Positions 34,787 to 46,121 of a stretch of 64,000 nt of DNA are shown here, piece after piece. Source of the DNA: Simmondsia chinensis (lineage: Eukaryota > Streptophyta > Magnoliopsida > Caryophyllales > Simmondsiaceae). The notes below the pieces were generated by a model that was not told the DNA's origin, ran no database searches, and was given only the letters and a program-made list of their open reading frames with translations. Each line of letters begins with the position of its first letter. Within the stretch, counting starts at the first letter, position 1. The stretch is taken from the NCBI GenBank assembly GCA_018398585.1, contig JAGTTD010000001.1:22515438-22579437 (forward strand). Reading direction: 5' to 3'. A program made the position numbers and the translations under genes.

Positions 34787-35020
34787 TGTTGGGAAAAGAT
34801 AAAAATTTTGTTGGAAAATAAACTCTGATGCCGACTATTGGGTTCACAGTTCTCAACTATGGTCACAACAGCAGGCACCTATTACAGCACTTAGAGTAGG
34901 AGATGTTGGAAAAACATATGAATTTTGTTGAAAAATAAACTCTGATGCCGAGTATTGGGTTCACAGTTCTCAACTATGGTCACAACAATAGGCACCTATT
35001 AGAGCACTTAGAGTAAGAGA
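34787..35020. repeat. Two tandem 117-bp units at the left edge of the long-LTR element
   Basis: Both units start TGTTGG, carry AATAAACTCTGATGCCG, TATTGGGTTCACAG and TTCTCAACTATGGTCACAAC, and end GAGTA(A/G)GAGA, with only scattered mismatches. They come right before the spacer-like sequence starting CTCTTCTCTC. Confidence 0.85.
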
Positions 35021-35329
35021 CTCTTCTCTCTACCTAAGCCTCCGGTCGGAGAGTCACGCTTCGTGACACCTCACGTGCGAGAGTTCCCGGGAATAGGTTT
35101 ATCTTTATAAACCTTTTGCCCTAATACCGGTTGTTGGGATGAATTTCAAAAATTCTCCCTAAAGTTTACGCAGCGGAACGGGTTTAGAATTCATAACTCT
35201 AAACCTAGGGTTGATTTAAAATTCCTAAATTTAGATCTACTGACTTAATTCATAATTTGAATCAATAGGTCTAAATTCTGAATTTACATCTACAGGCATT
35301 TTACTCTAACACATTCATAACAATACATA

Positions 35330-35576
35330 CCAGAGAGGGCACCAACACGCCGTCACCGGATTCCATTAGAACTCCGAAGTTAAGCGTGCTTGGGCGAGAG
35401 TAATATCAGGATGGGTGACCTCCTGGGAAGTCCTCACCCTCAGGTTGGGGGCACTGGAAAACAGCCTCTCTTCAGGTTAACACCCTGAAGGGGAAAGGCT
35501 GCGTACATCCGCCCCCCCTCCCCCCCCAGACCCTACGTAGGTGGGAGCCCTTGAGGCACTGGGTATATTCCTTTTG
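35330..35576 (+). mobile_element. 5S rRNA-derived SINE, 247 bp, 18-bp TSD
   Basis: The head (about 35354-35434) aligns to plant 5S rRNA, including GAACTCCGAAGTTAAGCGTG and GATGGGTGACCTCCTGGGAAG, i.e. box A, intermediate element and box C of the 5S pol III promoter. The body continues TCAGGTTAACACCCTGAAGG, AAGGCTGCGTACATC, a C-run and CCTACGTAGGTGGGAGCCC, then TTGAGGCACTGGGTAT, the Au/Angio-domain-like 3' module of plant SINEs. An identical 18-bp repeat cattcataacaatacata flanks it (35312-35329, 35577-35594). LTR B has the unoccupied site (about 37737-37755). A 5' truncated relative lies at 56651-56808. Confidence 0.93.
35354..35434 (+). ncRNA. 5S rRNA-like segment within the SINE (not a 5S gene)
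   Basis: About 80 nt corresponding to the central and 3' part of 5S rRNA. Both ends of genuine 5S (the 5' GGATGCGATC-like start and its 3' complement) are absent, so it cannot form helix I and is not a ribosomal gene. It probably serves as an internal RNA polymerase III promoter. Confidence 0.85.
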
Positions 35577-37548
35577 CATTCATAACAATACATAAACTTA
35601 AACGGGTATAATAACGAATATTGTAAATAAATAGAAAATCAAAACAAAAAGAAAAAGGAACGAAAAACATACCTGGAATTGCTTCAATAAAAGAAAAACC
35701 AGAAAGACAATAATATTCTTCAAAATCGAGACCCCAAGACCTTCTACGCAATAACCTCGAATTACCCGGAGAGTGGGCTCCGAAAAATATTAAACTGAGG
35801 AAAGAAAAACTTCAACGAAAATTTTTCTCTCCAATTAGGTCTCTGAAACAATTTCAGAAACCTTAAAGAAATATTTCAATTTTAATGCCAAACCTCAGAA
35901 TAAGCTCCTCTATTTATAAGAATATACCGGAGTTAAAAAATCTTCTAATTTTAATCGAAAAAGGATTCCCAGTCTAAATCAAAACACAGCGTTCCGTCTA
36001 AAAAATCATCCAAAATGCCGCGTTTTATTGACCAAAAACGCGACTGTTATTTTAATCAAACCGTGTGCCACGTGGCGGGCCATGATTGGTCCACTCGCAT
36101 GCACACGGATTGTGCCCAGGGCACCAAGAGCGCGACATGTGTCGCGAGCGGATTGGTGCATCCGCGTTAACACGGATTGCGACCCTATTTAAACGCGATT
36201 TGATTTTTTTCGGCTTTATTTCCCACATATAAAAATTCATCTTATAAATTTTAATTTTTCAAAATTATTTTATTTTATAATTTTTAATTTTTATTCATCT
36301 CATGAATAATGTTTGGCAAAATTAATCTACCCATCTTTTGGATAAATAATTCATCTTATGAATTCTTTAATATTTTTTCAATGGCAATAAAATATTGAGG
36401 CTTGAGCAGGGACCTTAGAGACAATTTAAATCTAGTTCCAAATGGGTTAAATTAAATCATCCCATGATATTAATTTAATTACCATTTAATGAGACTTAAT
36501 TCCACTAAATAAATCTCACTGCACTCCAGACTTATATTATTTATTCGATATCTCCCTAATAGACTGTATTGATGACAACAACTCGTCCACTAGATGTCCA
36601 TGACAAAGGATAAATATAACCATTACCATTATCCTTTTCACAGCTTCTCCATTAGTTACCGACTCGCCCTTCACTGAATAATTCATTTATACTTGAACAT
36701 ATTCACAGTATAAATTTCAAATGTCAAACACTTAGAATACTTTGGCCAAAGTTTTCAAACTATTCAAATATTTGCGAATCAACTAAGGGGACATCTGTAT
36801 CTCATAAGAGACTGTAGAGTCCTTATTGAATACCTGATCCTTGTCACGCTTCACGCCGCTACCCAGCGTACGTGGGATTTCAGTCATTCGTTTAGACCTT
36901 ACTTATAGTACACTAAAGTAACTAACGTTCCATGCACAAGTCCAGAATACCCTCAGGATTTAGAGTCGTCGTTCAAACAGTGCAACATGAATCACTCATC
37001 TCTGATAATAGTCTAGAAATAAGTAACCCACATGGTCCAACTCAGTGTGTCAATCTTATTAAACACACTAACCTAACACTTTTGGATCTATATCCACATG
37101 ACTAAGACAAGTCGTCTAAAGTGTCACGTTATAGTCTTAACATACAAGTTGTCCAAACTTGTCTTCGACTACGAGTCTTTCAAACAACAATCCGTACCAT
37201 TTGTTCCAAGTTTATCTGTGGCTTAGTCTCATAAACCACTTAGAACAAACATGTAAATTATAGTCTGAGGACTACACCCATCTCATGGATGTCTCCCAAA
37301 AAAAAATCACATGCAGTATAAATGCTCACATACACAAATTTAAATATGAAACGACTGAAACTTCAATTTTATTTATTAATTAAAATGATATATCCAAAAT
37401 AAATATGGATTTCAGGACACTGCTCCTAACAGGAGACTCTTTTTTCTACCTAAGCCCCCGATCGGAGAGCCACGCTTCGTGACATCTTACATGCGAGAGC
37501 TCCCGGGAATAAGGTTATCTCTATAAATCCCTTTGCTTTAATTCCGGT

Positions 37549-39562
37549 TGTTGGGACGAATTTGAAAAATTTTCCCTAATTTTATAAAGTTTATGCAGCG
37601 GAAGGGTTTATAATTCATAATTCTAAACCTACGGTTGATTTAAAATTTCTAATTTTAAATCTACAGATTTAAATTTATAATTTAAATCTACAGATCTAAA
37701 TTCATAATTTAGATCTACAGGATTTTTATTTTACTACATTCATAACAATATATAAGCTTAAACAGGCATAATAACGAATACTGTAAATAAATAGAAAAGC
37801 GAAAACTAAAAGTGAAGGAAAAAAAATATACCTGAATTTGCTCCTAATAAAGAAAACCATAAAATAATAATAATCTTCAAAATCGAGACCCTGCGATTTT
37901 ATACGTAATACCTCGAACTGCTTAGAGGGTGGGCTCCGAAAAATATTAAACTAAGGAAAGAAAATTTTCAATGGAAAATTTTCTCTCCAATTAGGTCTCC
38001 GAAAATAATTTCCAGAAATCTAAAATAATTTTTTTGATTGAATGCTACACCTCTGGATTAGGTACATATATTTATAATAGTATACTTGAGTGAAAAAAAC
38101 CCCCGATTTTTCGATGTGGGATTGCCTAGTTTAAAACGAAACGCGGCATTTAATCACAGCCATAAGCCAAAATGCATCGTTTCATGCATAGGGAAATCAC
38201 GTGTTATTTATTTACTTTCGCGTGCTACGTGTTGGCCTGCGATTAGCCGGATCACGAGCACGCGGATTCCTCCTATTAGGTGTCGCCCGCTGATTGGCTG
38301 CCAACATTAGCCATGGATCGCGAGCTGTTTAGATACGATTTTTATTTTTTTGTTTTTGCCTTATTTCCCCCATGTAAAATTCATCTTATGAATTTAAAAT
38401 TTCAAAATTATTTTATTTTATAACTTACGAGTTTTATTCATCTCATGAATAATGTTTGGCAAAATTAATTTACCCATCTCATGGATAAATCTCATGAATT
38501 CTTTAATATTTTTTTGATGGCAATAAATACAGAGGTTTGAGCAGGGACCTCGGGGACAATTTAAATCTAGCTCTAAATCGGTTAAATTAATCATCCCATG
38601 AAATAATTTAATTACCATTTAATGAGATTTAATTCCACTAAATAAATCTCACTACACTCCAGATTTAAACCATTTATTTGATATTTCCCTAATAGACTGT
38701 ATTAATGACAACAACCCCTCCACTAGATGTCCATAACAAAGGATAAATATAATCACTACCATTATCCTTCTCACAGCTTCTCCATTAGTTACCGGCTCGC
38801 CCTTCACTGAATAATTTATTTATACTTGAACATATTCATAGTATAAATTCCAAATGTCAAACACTTGGAATACTTTTGCCAAAATTTTCGGACTATTCAA
38901 ATATTTGCGAATCAACTAAGGGGACATCTGTTTCTCATAAGAGACTGTAGAATCTCTTTTGAATACCTGATCCTTGTCATACTTCATGCCGCTATCCAGT
39001 GTGCGTGGGAATTCAGTCATGCGTTTAGACCTTACTTATAGTACACCAAAGTAACTAACACTCCATGCACAAGTCCAGAATACCCTCAGGATTTAGAGTT
39101 ATCGTTCAAACAATATAACATGAATCACTCATCTCCGATAGTAGTCTAGAAATAAGTAACCCACACGGTCCAGCTCAGTGTGTCAAATTTATTAAACACA
39201 CTAACCTAACATTTTTGGATCTCCATCCACATGACTAAGACAAGTCATCTAAAGTGTCACATTATAGTCTTTGCATACAAGTGGTCCAAACTTGTCTTCG
39301 ACTACGAGCCTTTCAAACAACAATCCATACCATTTGTTCCAAGTCTATCTGTGGTTTAGTCTTATAAACCACTTAGAACAAACATGTAAATTGTAATATG
39401 AAGACTATATCCATCTCATGGATGTCTTCCAAAATAAAATCACATGCAGTATATATGCTCACTTACACAAATTTAACTAGGAAACGACTGGGACTTCAAT
39501 TTTATTTATTAATTAAAATAATATATCCACAATAAATCTGAATTTCCGGACATTGTTCCATA
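37549..39562. repeat. LTR B of the long-LTR element (empty SINE site)
   Basis: TGTTGGGACGAATTT...ACATTGTTCCATA. Collinear with LTR A. Clear shared blocks include TTGCGAATCAACTAAGGGG and CATCCACATGACTAAGACA. The site homologous to the SINE insertion reads CATTCATAACAATATATAAG without an insert. Confidence 0.82.
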
Positions 39563-39569
39563 TAGTTCG

Positions 39570-39640
39570 TTCCTTACTATTTTAGTTTATGTTGATGATT
39601 TGATTGTCACAGGAAACGATCATGTTGCTATTATTTGTTA
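39570..39640 (+). pseudogene. Copia-1 reverse-transcriptase fragment with YVDD
   Basis: A short stretch encodes VYVDDLIVTGND, the catalytic RT box of copia elements. It is cut by the LTR element at 39641 and the downstream part resumes at 49233. Confidence 0.85.
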
Positions 39641-40042
39641 TGATTCAAGATAAATCTTGATCATAATATAAGGATAATAGAGTATGAGATGAGGAAGAAG
39701 TGAAAGGAGATGAGAAATAGAGGGAATTTAGATGCGAGAGAGAAGAGATATCAATATCATTCCATAATGCATATTACAATAGAAGGAACACTATTTATAC
39801 TAATCCAGCTCAGGAAGATTACAAGAAAAATATCTAACAATACCTTTCACCTAGACATGAATTAAACTACTATTAACTACCACTTAACAACACTAATAAC
39901 CGACTTCCCCTCTTCGCATATAAGCTATCGCTTAATACACTAAGAAATGGCTTAATGTGACTAATAATAATGAATTAAATTAGTTTATTACAACCAATGA
40001 ATTATTACTACTTAATTCCATATGCCCCATCTTCTAGAATCA
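39641..40042 (-). repeat. 3' LTR of the RRM-carrying LTR element
   Basis: 402 bp, the same length as its partner at 48831-49232, with scattered substitutions and no large indels. In minus orientation it is the 3' copy. Confidence 0.85.
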
Positions 40043-40630
40043 TGACAATACTTTCCTTCTTTAAAGATTCTTATCCTCAAGAATCTAAGTAGAGAGTTGT
40101 GACTTGAAGAACCCTTATTATTATAGAAGTTGCAGCTGAAGAGTGCTTATTGGTGCAGTAACATCTAAAATATGAACATTTGGATCTAAATCTGAATTGC
40201 AATCAGAATTGCAGCTTGAAGACTTGCTATTTGATGTTGGTCTCCTACTCTTATTGATGTCGCAACATAGAAAATATTCCTCATAAACCCAATATCGTGT
40301 TGCCTTCCACTTGCCAAAGTATTGCCTAAGCATAGGAAGTGACTCTTATTGCTGTACACTTGTTACGGACAAAAGAAGTTGAGATGCTTAACGCTGGTGT
40401 TGGTGATGCAGCCTTGAAGAATTGACACGAGGAGGTCTACCACTTTCATACCCCAACAACTAAACTCTAGAGCAGCCCAACATCACAACCTTGCAGCTGG
40501 AATGCCTTGCTGGCCCAAAACACAACAGCTTGCAAAACTCAGCTTTGTACATCTCTGGATCAAGGTTAGATCTGTTCTTATTTCTCTACTGAGCTGCACA
40601 CTTATTTCAGTTGGAATTGATCTTAATCTC
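40043..40630 (-). pseudogene. 3' coding remnant of the RRM-carrying LTR element
   Basis: Minus-strand reading with stops. Its best part (40121-40333) starts MLRQYFGKWKATRYWVYEEY and ends Ser/Asn-rich. I do not recognise a domain. A purine-rich tract lies between it and the 3' LTR. Confidence 0.5.
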
Positions 40631-41015
40631 TATCACAAACTCGAGAGTTGGTGACTGGATATTCACAAACTTAGGCCCATGATGGTGAAGTAGAGGTTAG
40701 TTGAGAAGAGAAATAGAGAATTTTAGATGGGAAGATTGAGAGAGTTGAGAAGAGAACAGAATAATTTGATATTTCATTGGATACTTCAAAATGATAACAA
40801 TTACATCCTTAAATAGCCAAGGAAAGGCACATCAACCGGCTCCTCCAAACACCCCCTTCCCAAACGGTGCCTAGGAACTAGCAAGCAGCACTTTAATTAA
40901 TGTCTAGATACAATGTACTTAATAATATCTTAAATAATATCAAAATAGAATATTCCACACGGATGCCTTGAAGCCTTGACATTGCCACGGCCTAGATCAT
41001 GTCATGCACGTGACA
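40631..41015 (-). repeat. 3' LTR of the chromovirus
   Basis: About 385 bp, collinear with 45714-46116. The longer copy has a short internal repeat (GTGCCTAGGAACTAGCAAG duplicated near 45950-45985). Confidence 0.9.
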
Positions 41016-41055
41016 TTGCCTCCTCCTTCAATCAATCCTTGTCTCAAGGATTGAA

Positions 41056-42465
41056 CTATGGAAACTGCTTTCGGATGATGGACCAATCTTCCCAAGTGGC
41101 TACTTCTTCTTGTAAGTTCTCCCATTGGACTAAGACCTGCTTGACCTTGCTTCCTGTGCGCGTTACCGTGCGCTGCTTCAGAATAGCTTGAGGCTTGACT
41201 TCTGGTTGTCCCCCTTGACCACAAAAAGGAAGCTCAGTGCTTGGCATCACATTCTCCCCCAGCTTCTTCTTTAAACGTGAGACATGGAATATCGGGTGGA
41301 CCTTGGAACCCATGGGTAGCTCTAGCTTGTAAGTTACTTCTCCAACACGTGCTAGGATCTTATAGGGACCATAGTACCATGCTGACAGCTTCAGGTTTCT
41401 TCTCATAGCCACTGATGTTTGGCAGTATGGTTGCAGCTTTAAGTAGTCCAAGTCTCCCACCTCGAAGTGCCTTTCGGTCCTGTGCATGTCAGCCTGCTGC
41501 TTGTAGCGGTGTTGTGTCTCTTGGAGATTGTCTTTTAGCAAGTTAACCATGACTTGTCTTTCGTTTGCGAAGTCCTCCACTGTTGCGGAGGTGGAGATGC
41601 TAAGATAGTCTAAGGCCAACATGCAGGGCTTATAGCCGCAGAGGGCATGGAAAGGAGTAGTCTTGAGCGATGAGTGATAATTTGTGCTATACCAGAACTC
41701 TGCCAACGAAAGCCACTGGGCCCATAGCTTGGGCTTGTGTAGGGCCATTGTGTGTAAGTAATTCTCTAAGCACTTGTTCACCCTTTCGGTTTGGCCATCA
41801 GATTGCGGGTGGTAGGCGCTGCTCATGTTGTGTTCAATGCTTGCCAGTCATAGAAGTTCCTTCCAAAATAAGCTCTGAAAGGTTCCATCCCGGTCTGACA
41901 CAATATCCTTTGGCAGTCCATGCAATCGTTATACATTGTCAAGGAAAACTTGGGCCACCTTAGTTGCAATATAGGGGTGCGTAAGTGCCATAAAGTGCGC
42001 ATGCTTGGTGAATCTATCCACCACCACTAAGATCGTGTCTTTTGCCAAGGACTTGGGCAAGCCTTCAATAAAATCTATGCTGACATTGTCCCATGCCTGG
42101 TCTGGTACTAGTAGGGGCTGTAGCAGCCCTGGGTAAGGAACGTGCTCCCCCTTGGTGCGCTGGCATATATCACAGTTGCCAACCCACTCCGCAATGCTGC
42201 ACTTCATGTTTGGCCGGTAGAACAGCCCTTTGGTTCTCGTGAGTGTTCTATGTACCCCTGAATGTCCTCCAATAGGAGAGTCATGTAAGGCCATCATATT
42301 CTTTTCCCGTAGTTCTGCGGAAAAACCCACATAGATCCTTCCCTTGTAATGAAGCACCCCGTCTTTGTATGTGAATGGGCCTTGTCCTGCTGGGTCAAGT
42401 ATCAGCTGTGCAATGAGTTTGGAGGCATGCGCATCCTGCTCATAGCTCTCTGATACCTCGTGCAC
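41056..42465 (-). pseudogene. Chromovirus integrase and chromodomain
   Basis: 42465-41930 carries the HHCC zinc module (GGHSGVHRT, CDICQRTKG) and the core start VSIDFIEGLPKS with VVVDRFTKHAHF. After a frameshift, 41826-41056 continues with SSAYHPQSDGQTERVN and the GPY-type region, ending in a chromodomain-like stretch VLVQWENLQEEVATWED. Chromodomains direct integration into heterochromatin in this clade. Confidence 0.9.
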
Positions 42466-42468
42466 TCA

Positions 42469-43720
42469 CTAAGGTACCACCGTAGCCATTAGTGCACATG
42501 ATGCCCCTTTGGTGTCTTCGTCGCGCCTTAACAGCGCATCCTCTGCCTTATTCTCGGCTCCCTCGCGATGCAAGATCCGGCAGCTCAGGCCCATAAGTTT
42601 TGACAATCCTTTTTGTTTCAGCTGGGTAGTGATGCACTGCTCTAGTAGGAAGCACAAGCTGGCATGGTCAGTCTTGATAATGAAGGGGCTGTCCATTAGG
42701 TAGTGCCTCCATTTTTCTACTGCCATAAGCACTGTCATCAACTCCTTCTTGTACACGGAAAGGCCTAAGTGACGCGACCCAAGTGCCTTGCTTAGGTATG
42801 CCAAGGGTCTGCCTTCCTGTGATAAGACTGCACCAATGCCCGTACCACATGCGTTTGTTTCTAACACGAATGGTTTGTTAAAGTCTGGTAATGCTAACAC
42901 CGGGGCGAGGCTGTCATCATAGTTTGCTTCAATACTTCGAATGCGTGTTGGGCCTCCATTCCCCAATGAAATTTCCCCTTCTTAAGGAGGTTAGTCAATG
43001 GTTTGCTTAGGGTGCCATACCCCTTTACAAACTTGCAGTAGTAACTTGTGAGCCCTAGGAACCCCCTGAGTCCCTTTATGTTCTTCGGTGTGGGCCAATC
43101 TTTCACGGCCACTATTTTTCTTGCATCCGTGGCTACCCCCTCCTTGGATATCACATGGCCCAAGTACTCAACGTGATCCTGTCCGAACCCGCACTTGCTA
43201 CGCTTGGCATACAACCGGTGCGCGTGTAATGTTTCAAGTACCTAGACCAAGTGCGCAAGGTGTGCACGCATGCTTGGACTATAAATGAGGATATCATCAA
43301 AGAAAACCAGGACAAACGTACACAAGAACGGTGCAAATACCTCGTTCATTAGGGCTTGGAATGTTGCTGGTGTATTTGTCAAGCCAAAGGGCATGACGCG
43401 GAACTCATAGTGCCCATGGTGTGTCCTGAAAGCTGTCTTGTGCCTGTCTTCCCTTCGAACTCGGATCTGATGGTACCTCACCCTCAAATCGATCTTGAAG
43501 AAGATGCAAGCTCCCCTTAACTCATCCAGCAAGTCGTCAATTACCGGAATAGGAAACTTGTGTTTTATGGTTATGTGGTTTAGTTGATGGTAGTCCACAC
43601 AGAATCTGTATGTTCCATCCTTCTTGAGCACCAATAGAATAGGAGAGGCGAAGGACTCACTCTTGGTTGAATGATGGATGAAGCTAGCATCTCTTCAACC
43701 TGCTTCTCAATCTCATTCTT
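42469..43720 (-). pseudogene. Chromovirus reverse transcriptase and RNase H
   Basis: [31 protein letters not shown] (the usual S-G-Y changed), [22 protein letters not shown]. Connection: LGFLGLTSYY-like GLRGFLGLTSYYCKF. RNase H: FVLETNACGTGIGAVL with the catalytic Asp of the usual L-E-T-D-A replaced by Asn, and KTDHASL. A stop near 43245 and a frameshift near 42894-42966 break it. Confidence 0.92.
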
Positions 43721-44132
43721 CTATCCATGTAGGCAGCGGCACGGCCGTATGTTGACTAGTTTCGCATTAGGCAGCGTGGGGATGCTGTGATCATGCGCGC
43801 GCTCGGGTGGAAGTGTCTTTGGGATGCCAAAACATCCTGGTACTGGTGCAACAATTGCACTAGGTCAGGATGAGGCTGCACCTCGGTTGTCACTATTGCC
43901 GTGGCCATGAACAAGTGGCCCATTATGCTCCTAACCATTTTCTTCAAGTACCATGTGATCCCCTTCTCGGACATTGATTGTAAGGAAGCCTGCTCAGCCA
44001 TACCTTGGAGGTGTATTGCCTTGCCATCCTTGAAGCAAGAGAACTTCAAGTTAGTGAAATCGAAGGTCACGGGACCGTACTTCTGCAGCCAGTCAACCCC
44101 TATCACTCCCGCGCAAATCAAAAACTCTCAGG

Positions 44133-45644
44133 TCATCCATGAAAACTGTACCTTGGACTTTCCACTTCATCTTTGAGCATTTCTAAAAACTGACCATTTT
44201 CACCGTTAGCCACGGTGACTGTCATGACGACTATAGGGACGGTCTCAAGCCTCAGTTCCTGGACTACGCCTGCATCTAAGAAGCTATTGGTGCTTCCACT
44301 GTCTACCAAGATTGTCACAGTCCTTTTCTTGATGGAACCTCTCAAGCGCAAGGTGTTATGAGTGATGCGTCCGAACAACGCATTCAAGGATATCTCCATG
44401 ACTCCGTCTTCTTCTTCTTGAGGAACCTCTTCCTCTACTTCCTGAAGTTCATCCTCGACCACTTCTTGCCCCTCTATGCTTTGTAATTGCTTATTTTTGC
44501 AAACATGGCCTGGGAAATACCTCTCCTGACATTTGTAGCATTGTCAGGGTTCATGCTTGTGTGTGCTGGACCCGGAGGACATGCTCGGTCTGGATGCACC
44601 TGGCCTGGACATAGACGCCTGGGATTGCACGTTGCTATGAAAGGATATGGAGGACCCTGTCTTAGCACCAAAATTCTGTTTGTTGAAGGCTAGTTTGGCC
44701 CTGGTAGCATTCCTGATCTCCACGATTATAATCTCTTGCAATTTGGCTTGTTCAAAAGCCAAGGTCATGTCCGAAGGATGATTGGCCTTGACCGCTGCGC
44801 GCACTGCGGGCTTGAGCCCACTAATAAAGCTTGAGACGAAATAGGCCTCACTTAATATGGGACGGTAAATCAACATCCAGCTCTTGAGTTCTTCAAACCG
44901 CACCCCATACTCTTCTACGGTTTTGGGAAATCTTGTTGAACTCCTCAACCACGTCTTGAAGAGATCTATCCCTAGACCTCATGCATAATTCATCAATGAA
45001 AAATTGCCAAGTCATGTGCGGGTGCCTTATCTCCAAGGCATGATACCATACGTCCCCATAGTCATGCATATGACTAGGGGCATAGCAACCCACTCCTCCG
45101 AGGGCACTTGATACCATCTAAAGTACTTGAGGCACTTACGGATCTAGGCGCGCGGGTTGGTGCCATCAAATCTCTGAAAGTCCAACTTGGCGATATGGTG
45201 AACTGACCCAGACCGTGTGCTACCTTCCTGCCAGCTTGGGTGTCCTTCCTCTTTGGAACGGAACTGGACCCCGATTCCCCTCGGTTCGGGTGCGTGCTGC
45301 AGCAGTAGGGCTGGTGGTGGAAGAACTCCTTGTCCCCCAACCCTTACATAACTCCCAGACTCTTCAGCTTCATCATGGGCCTCATATTTCGGTGCCTTAT
45401 ACTTCCAACACATTAATTGTTTGATAGAATCAGCGATGACCGCAACCTCTGCTCTAACGCCTACCAATCCTTCTTCCAATTTTCCTTCCAGTTTTTGAAC
45501 TCCTTCAAACAAGCTTCGTTGTCCCACTGCCAGATTTTCTATGGTTCAGTTTTGATCTCGGAACATTCCTTCCAGCTTGCCCATCCTCCGTTCAAGTGAC
45601 ACAACTCGTTCTTGAGTCTCCGAAGTCTCCTCTGATGAAGACAT
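44133..45644 (-). pseudogene. Chromovirus gag, zinc knuckle and protease
   Basis: Starts MSSSEETSETQERVV (45644). Carries KLDFQRFDGTNPRA (gag core), a knuckle-like CQERYFPGHVCK near 44500, and protease ILVDSGSTNSFLD at about 44290. Interrupted by stops near 45555, 45145 and 44472. Confidence 0.88.
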
Positions 45645-45697
45645 CTCAGCAGCGGCTCTTGTTTTTCTTATAATGGCCAGTTTCTTGATCGAAAAAT

Positions 45698-45710
45698 GGC
45701 TTTGATACCA
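45698..45710 (-). promoter_or_regulatory. Chromovirus primer-binding site
   Basis: The minus strand reads TGGTATCAAAGCC three bases after the 5' LTR end. One mismatch to the canonical initiator tRNA-Met PBS. Confidence 0.85.
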
Positions 45711-45713
45711 CTT

Positions 45714-46116
45714 TGTCACAAACTTGGGAGTTGGTGACTAGATATTCACGGATTTAGGCCCGTGATGGTGAAGTAGAGGTTAGTTGAGAAAAGAAATAGA
45801 GAATTTTAGATGAGAAGATTGAGATAGTTGAGAAGAGAAAAGTAGAATCTGATATTTCATTTGATACTTCAAAATGATAACAATTACATCCTTAAATAGC
45901 CAAGGAAAGCCACATCAACCAGCTCCTCCAAGCGCCCCCTTCCCAAACGGTGCCTAGGAACTAGCAAGTGCTTAGGAACTAGCAAGCAACCCTTTAATTA
46001 ATGTCCAGATACAATGTACTTAATAATATCTTAGATAATATCAAAATAGAATATTCCACACAGATGCTTTGAAGCCTTGACATTGCCACGACCTAGATCA
46101 TGTCATGCACGCGACA
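45714..46116 (-). repeat. 5' LTR of the chromovirus
   Basis: 403 bp, TGTCGCGTGCATGAC start and GTTTGTGACA end on the minus strand. Contains an AT-rich promoter-like zone and the tandem CTAGGAACTAGCAAG duplication absent from the 3' copy. Confidence 0.9.
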
Positions 46117-46121
46117 ATCTC

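Larger units (their letters stand above)
35132..37431. repeat. LTR A of the long-LTR element (carries the 5S-derived SINE)
   Basis: TGTTGGGATGAATTT...TCCTAACA. Collinear with LTR B over its whole length apart from the SINE insertion (35330-35594 including one TSD copy). Without it the two are both about 2.0 kb. Small chance ORFs have no domain. Confidence 0.82.
34787..39564. mobile_element. Long-LTR element with 117-bp internal region, no coding, TSD GTTCG
   Basis: Inserted in copia-1 between the pre-RT block and its YVDD block. GTTCG flanks it (34782-34786 and 39565-39569; the shared word is TAGTTCG). Layout: two 117-bp tandem units (34787-34903, 34904-35020), a 111-bp stretch (35021-35131), LTR A (35132-37431), a 117-bp spacer (37432-37548) similar to 35021-35131, then LTR B (37549-39562). 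No gag or pol. The LTR length (2 kb) far exceeds the internal part, unlike usual TRIM or LARD elements. Confidence 0.8.
40631..46116 (-). mobile_element. Ty3/gypsy chromovirus, nested, TSD ATCTC
   Basis: LTRs at 40631-41015 and 45714-46116 (TGTC...GACA/GATA), minus orientation. An exact 5-bp duplication ATCTC occurs at 40626-40630 and 46117-46121. The domain order gag, zinc knuckle, protease, RT, RNase H, integrase, chromodomain reads from right to left. PBS TGGTATCAAAGCC (45698-45710) and a GAAGGAGGAGG polypurine tract (about 41020-41031) are present. Coding is broken by several stops and frameshifts. It sits inside the RRM-carrying LTR element. Confidence 0.94.

Noticed and set aside
35354..35434. 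5S rRNA gene
   Set aside because: Only the central and 3' parts match. The ends needed for helix I are missing and the segment continues into a SINE tail with a TSD.
35330..35576. Cassandra-type LTR carrying 5S sequence
   Set aside because: An 18-bp TSD, no TG...CA ends at the borders and a SINE 3' module argue for target-primed insertion, not an LTR.
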